From a virus: DNA of 54,698 nt. The notes beneath the pieces were generated by a model, which was not told where the DNA came from, did no database searches, and was given only the letters and a program-made list of their open reading frames with translations. Shown piece after piece: positions 52,795 to 54,698 of the stretch. Location of the stretch: positions 1 through 54,698 of the IMG/VR virus record IMGVR_UViG_3300032334_000224, one strand, 5' to 3'. Each line of letters starts with the position of its first letter. The stretch's first letter is position 1. Position numbers and translations under genes: made by a program.

Positions 52795-54698
52795 TTAAGC
52801 CTGAGCTTCACCCCAACGCACAATAACGTTAACTGGTGTCGCTGTTCCAGAAACTTTATACACGTTGATGGCCAATACGTCTGGACCGTTGGGGAATGTA
52901 CCTCGACCGCCTAGTGTAGTATTTGTGAGTTCTTTCAACTGTGCCAAACTTAACGAAATAGAATCGCCTGGGTTTGATACGAATGAAAATACCTGTTCTC
53001 CTGGCAATGCGTAAGCAGCGCCAAACTGGAATTTCAATGTGCTGGCCGCATTTACTGAGGTATTCAAACTCTGTGTAAATGCCACCCTGTAAACTGTAGT
53101 TCCGGTAATGTTACCACCACTGGTATAAGATCCGTTAGCTGTGTGACTATAAGTTACCTGTGTGGTACTGCAACTGATTACAGTATAGTTTCCGTTATAG
53201 TTAGTAGTAGCACTAACAATACCAGAAACTGTGATTGGAGACCCGACGGTAAACGGAGCCGTTGCTTGTGTGGCATAAGTCAATGTTACTGTAGAACCAG
53301 TACCAGTGGCGTTGGTTACTGTAATGCTGCTAGCACCAAATTTTCTTGCAGAAACGGCACTGACAAATGTTCCCGCTGGAAACTGTGTTTGATCGGATGC
53401 TACTTTAGTACCGATGCTGGCCAATGACGCATCCCAAGTACTTTGAGTAAAGAACAAATAGTTGGTTTTGTTATACGAAGCAGCACTACCCGCGGCAGTA
53501 ACGTTAACGGCTGCGTTGTTACCAGACCCAGTTGTAGTTGTTCCGTTTGCCACCGCTGACATTACGATACGTGTGTAGCTGACACCTGCTACCACAGTAT
53601 AACCTGTGGTAATAGCAGTGATAGTTTGACCACCGGTAATATTAGTTGTCATGCTTAGTGTATCACCAATAGCAATACTAGAAACTGCATATTCTGTGTC
53701 AGTCATTAAGAAATCATTTCTAGTTGTAGCTAGTGCTGCTGCATATGTAATAGAAGCAATAGAGTTATAGTTGACTGTGGTAGTTGCAAACGACCCAGAT
53801 GCAGTTGTGCCGTTTGCAACACCGCTCATTGTGATTCTGGTATAGGCCACACCGCTAATGGTATATGCAGATGTCTGTACTGTTGATACTGTTTGACTAG
53901 CAGTAATGTAACTGGTTAAACTTAACACATCACCGACACGTAGACCGGACGAAGCATAGTTGGTATTGCTCACCAAGAAATCTGTACGAGATGAACTAAT
54001 CGCAGATGAATAGTTATTGGCAACTGTTGACTGAATCTGCACGTTGGTAATGTTGGCACCAGCAGTGCTTGAGTTAACAGAGTTAACACTCATAGTGATC
54101 ATAGTAAAACCTGTACCATTAACTGCTCTTGTCACTGAAGTGATAGGAACTACGTTGGTATAACCGTTAACCCAAATAGTATCACCAACTACAATCGGAG
54201 TAGTCAATGCATCATAGGCAGCATTAGTAATATAAACAGTATTTCTCAAGTTTGACACTGCTTGTATAACACTTCCGTTGTTACCAACAATAGTAACAAA
54301 CTGGTTCACTGTGGCAAAACCCTGTGCTGCAATGCTACCAACACTTGTGCTAAAGCTGACTGCACGAATTTGTGTGGCAAATGCACCTTGGATCGTTGCT
54401 GTTGATGTCGTTGCATTACCTCCCCATACCACAGAACCGCCAGGCGCAATCTGAGCAAAACTAGGCTGTCCACCTGCTGCTGCGTTTGATAAACCACCCC
54501 AAGTAATATTATTTGGATCAACAGGATAGTTTTGAGGGTTTAGAACACCCTCAATAACAATCGCGCCGCCACCGCTTACACTATCTGAGGAAATCGCAAT
54601 TTCCTGCAATAGCAACTGCGCACGATTTAACAGTTCTTTTTCTCCTAGGTCACCTGTTTGTGCGTTTGAAACACTAGGTGCTAGACGAATTAAGAATG
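52795..54698 (-). CDS. repetitive tail fibre-like virion protein, 5' end missing
   Basis: The frame is open to the right edge (FLIRLAPSVSNAQTGDLGEK upstream of the TTG at 54615), so the start is outside the window; 633 residues are visible. LNRAQLLLQEIAISS and GVLNPQNYPVDPNNITWGGL are typical of a long fibre or structural family of T4-like aquatic phages. Four repeats of about 86 residues follow (beginning near 54246, 53988, 53721 and 53469), each with R-x-x-F/Y-L and IGDTL-like turns. Low charge and high Thr/Ser/Ala fit a beta-helical fibre. Late gene by context. Confidence 0.75.
   Translation of the reverse strand, partial: FLIRLAPSVSNAQTGDLGEKELLNRAQLLLQEIAISSDSVSGGGAIVIEGVLNPQNYPVDPNNITWGGLSNAAAGGQPSFAQIAPGGSVVWGGNATTSTATIQGAFATQIRAVSFSTSVGSIAAQGFATVNQFVTIVGNNGSVIQAVSNLRNTVYITNAAYDALTTPIVVGDTIWVNGYTNVVPITSVTRAVNGTGFTMITMSVNSVNSSTAGANITNVQIQSTVANNYSSAISSSRTDFLVSNTNYASSGLRVGDVLSLTSYITASQTVSTVQTSAYTISGVAYTRITMSGVANGTTASGSFATTTVNYNSIASITYAAALATTRNDFLMTDTEYAVSSIAIGDTLSMTTNITGGQTITAITTGYTVVAGVSYTRIVMSAVANGTTTTGSGNNAAVNVTAAGSAASYNKTNYLFFTQSTWDASLASIGTKVASDQTQFPAGTFVSAVSARKFGASSITVTNATGTGSTVTLTYATQATAPFTVGSPITVSGIVSATTNYNGNYTVISCSTTQVTYSHTANGSYTSGGNITGTTVYRVAFTQSLNTSVNAASTLKFQFGAAYALPGEQVFSFVSNPGDSISLSLAQLKELTNTTLGGRGTFPNGPDVLAINVYKVSGTATPVNVIVRWGEAQA
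53211..54246 (-). repeat. protein-level tandem repeats in the fibre-like gene
   Basis: Four copies of an 84-89 residue unit. The second and third are the most alike (RTDFLVSNTNYA and RNDFLMTDTEYA, each followed by a SITxxQT-like turn and YTRIxMSxVANGTT). The third-to-fourth boundary near 53469 is more diverged. Confidence 0.6.

Noticed and set aside
1-54698. tRNA genes
   Set aside because: No cloverleaf-like sequence with the expected GTTCGA-type arm and CCA end was recognised by eye in the gaps; a tRNAscan run would settle it.
1-54698. CRISPR arrays, insertion sequences and attachment sites
   Set aside because: No regularly spaced direct repeats, transposase genes with terminal inverted repeats, or integrase were seen.

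Overview
The window is a 54.7 kb piece of a T4-like tailed phage (contractile tail, T4 superfamily). The diagnostic genes are a gp41-type replicative helicase, gp61 primase, UvsW, UvsX, UvsY, gp32, both terminase subunits (gp16, gp17), gp4 head completion protein, tail sheath and tube (gp18, gp19), neck and tail-completion proteins (gp13, gp14, gp15) and dNMP kinase (gp1). Several accessory proteins resemble those of the aquatic T4-like phages (cyanophage and pelagiphage groups). There are no photosynthesis genes here. Strong sigma70-type promoters, an entericidin-like lipoprotein and an Ala/Lys/Pro-rich secreted protein point to a proteobacterial host; this is an inference. Both ends cut genes: an Api92/YubB-like protein on the left and a repetitive fibre-like protein on the right. 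I saw no tRNA, rRNA, CRISPR or insertion sequence, and no gene-free stretch longer than 300 bases.

Layout. (1) 1-6798, plus strand: about twenty-five very small genes, many with membrane segments or lipoprotein signals. Seven near-identical promoter cassettes (TTGACA, exactly 17 bp, TATAAT-like) each drive one to three of them, which looks like an early host-takeover region. (2) 6779-16683, mostly minus: a GNAT-like protein, a nucleotidyltransferase, two paralogous probable internal head proteins, gp41 helicase, a carbamoyltransferase, gp61 primase, a virion protein, a miniature DNA polymerase III alpha-like protein and a possible clamp-loader subunit. (3) 16685-31514: a glycan island of glycosyltransferases, methyltransferases, cupins, a GDP-mannose 3,5-epimerase-like enzyme, a cytidylyltransferase-cupin fusion and four related capsule-synthesis-like domains. 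It is interrupted by UvsW and its 395-residue neighbour (20065-22693). (4) 31514-35027, minus: methyltransferase, UvsY, UvsX, gp32. (5) 35161-48691, minus apart from one small plus gene: virion and packaging genes (large virion protein, gp17, acidic protein, internal head protein, gp16, gp4, tube-like protein, gp19, a very large gp18), then dNMP kinase and gp13. (6) 48725-52139, plus: gp14, gp15, a Nudix-like protein and a small coiled protein. (7) 52118-54698, minus: a 2OG-Fe(II) oxygenase and a fibre-like repeat protein.

Regulation shows two readable layers. Sigma70-type promoters with an invariant 17 bp spacer precede early and replication genes. T4-type late boxes (NATAAATA) precede virion genes. 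At two genes (the GNAT-like gene and gp32) the late box lies inside the 17 bp spacer of a sigma70 promoter, so both promoter types share one site. At eight late genes the box ends 4-5 nt before the start codon, which predicts leaderless mRNAs. Other points of interest are a 192-residue polymerase III alpha remnant that keeps its catalytic aspartates, T4-type capsid-targeting N-termini, a glycosyltransferase that seems to need an AUU start, and a Nudix-fold protein without a Nudix box.
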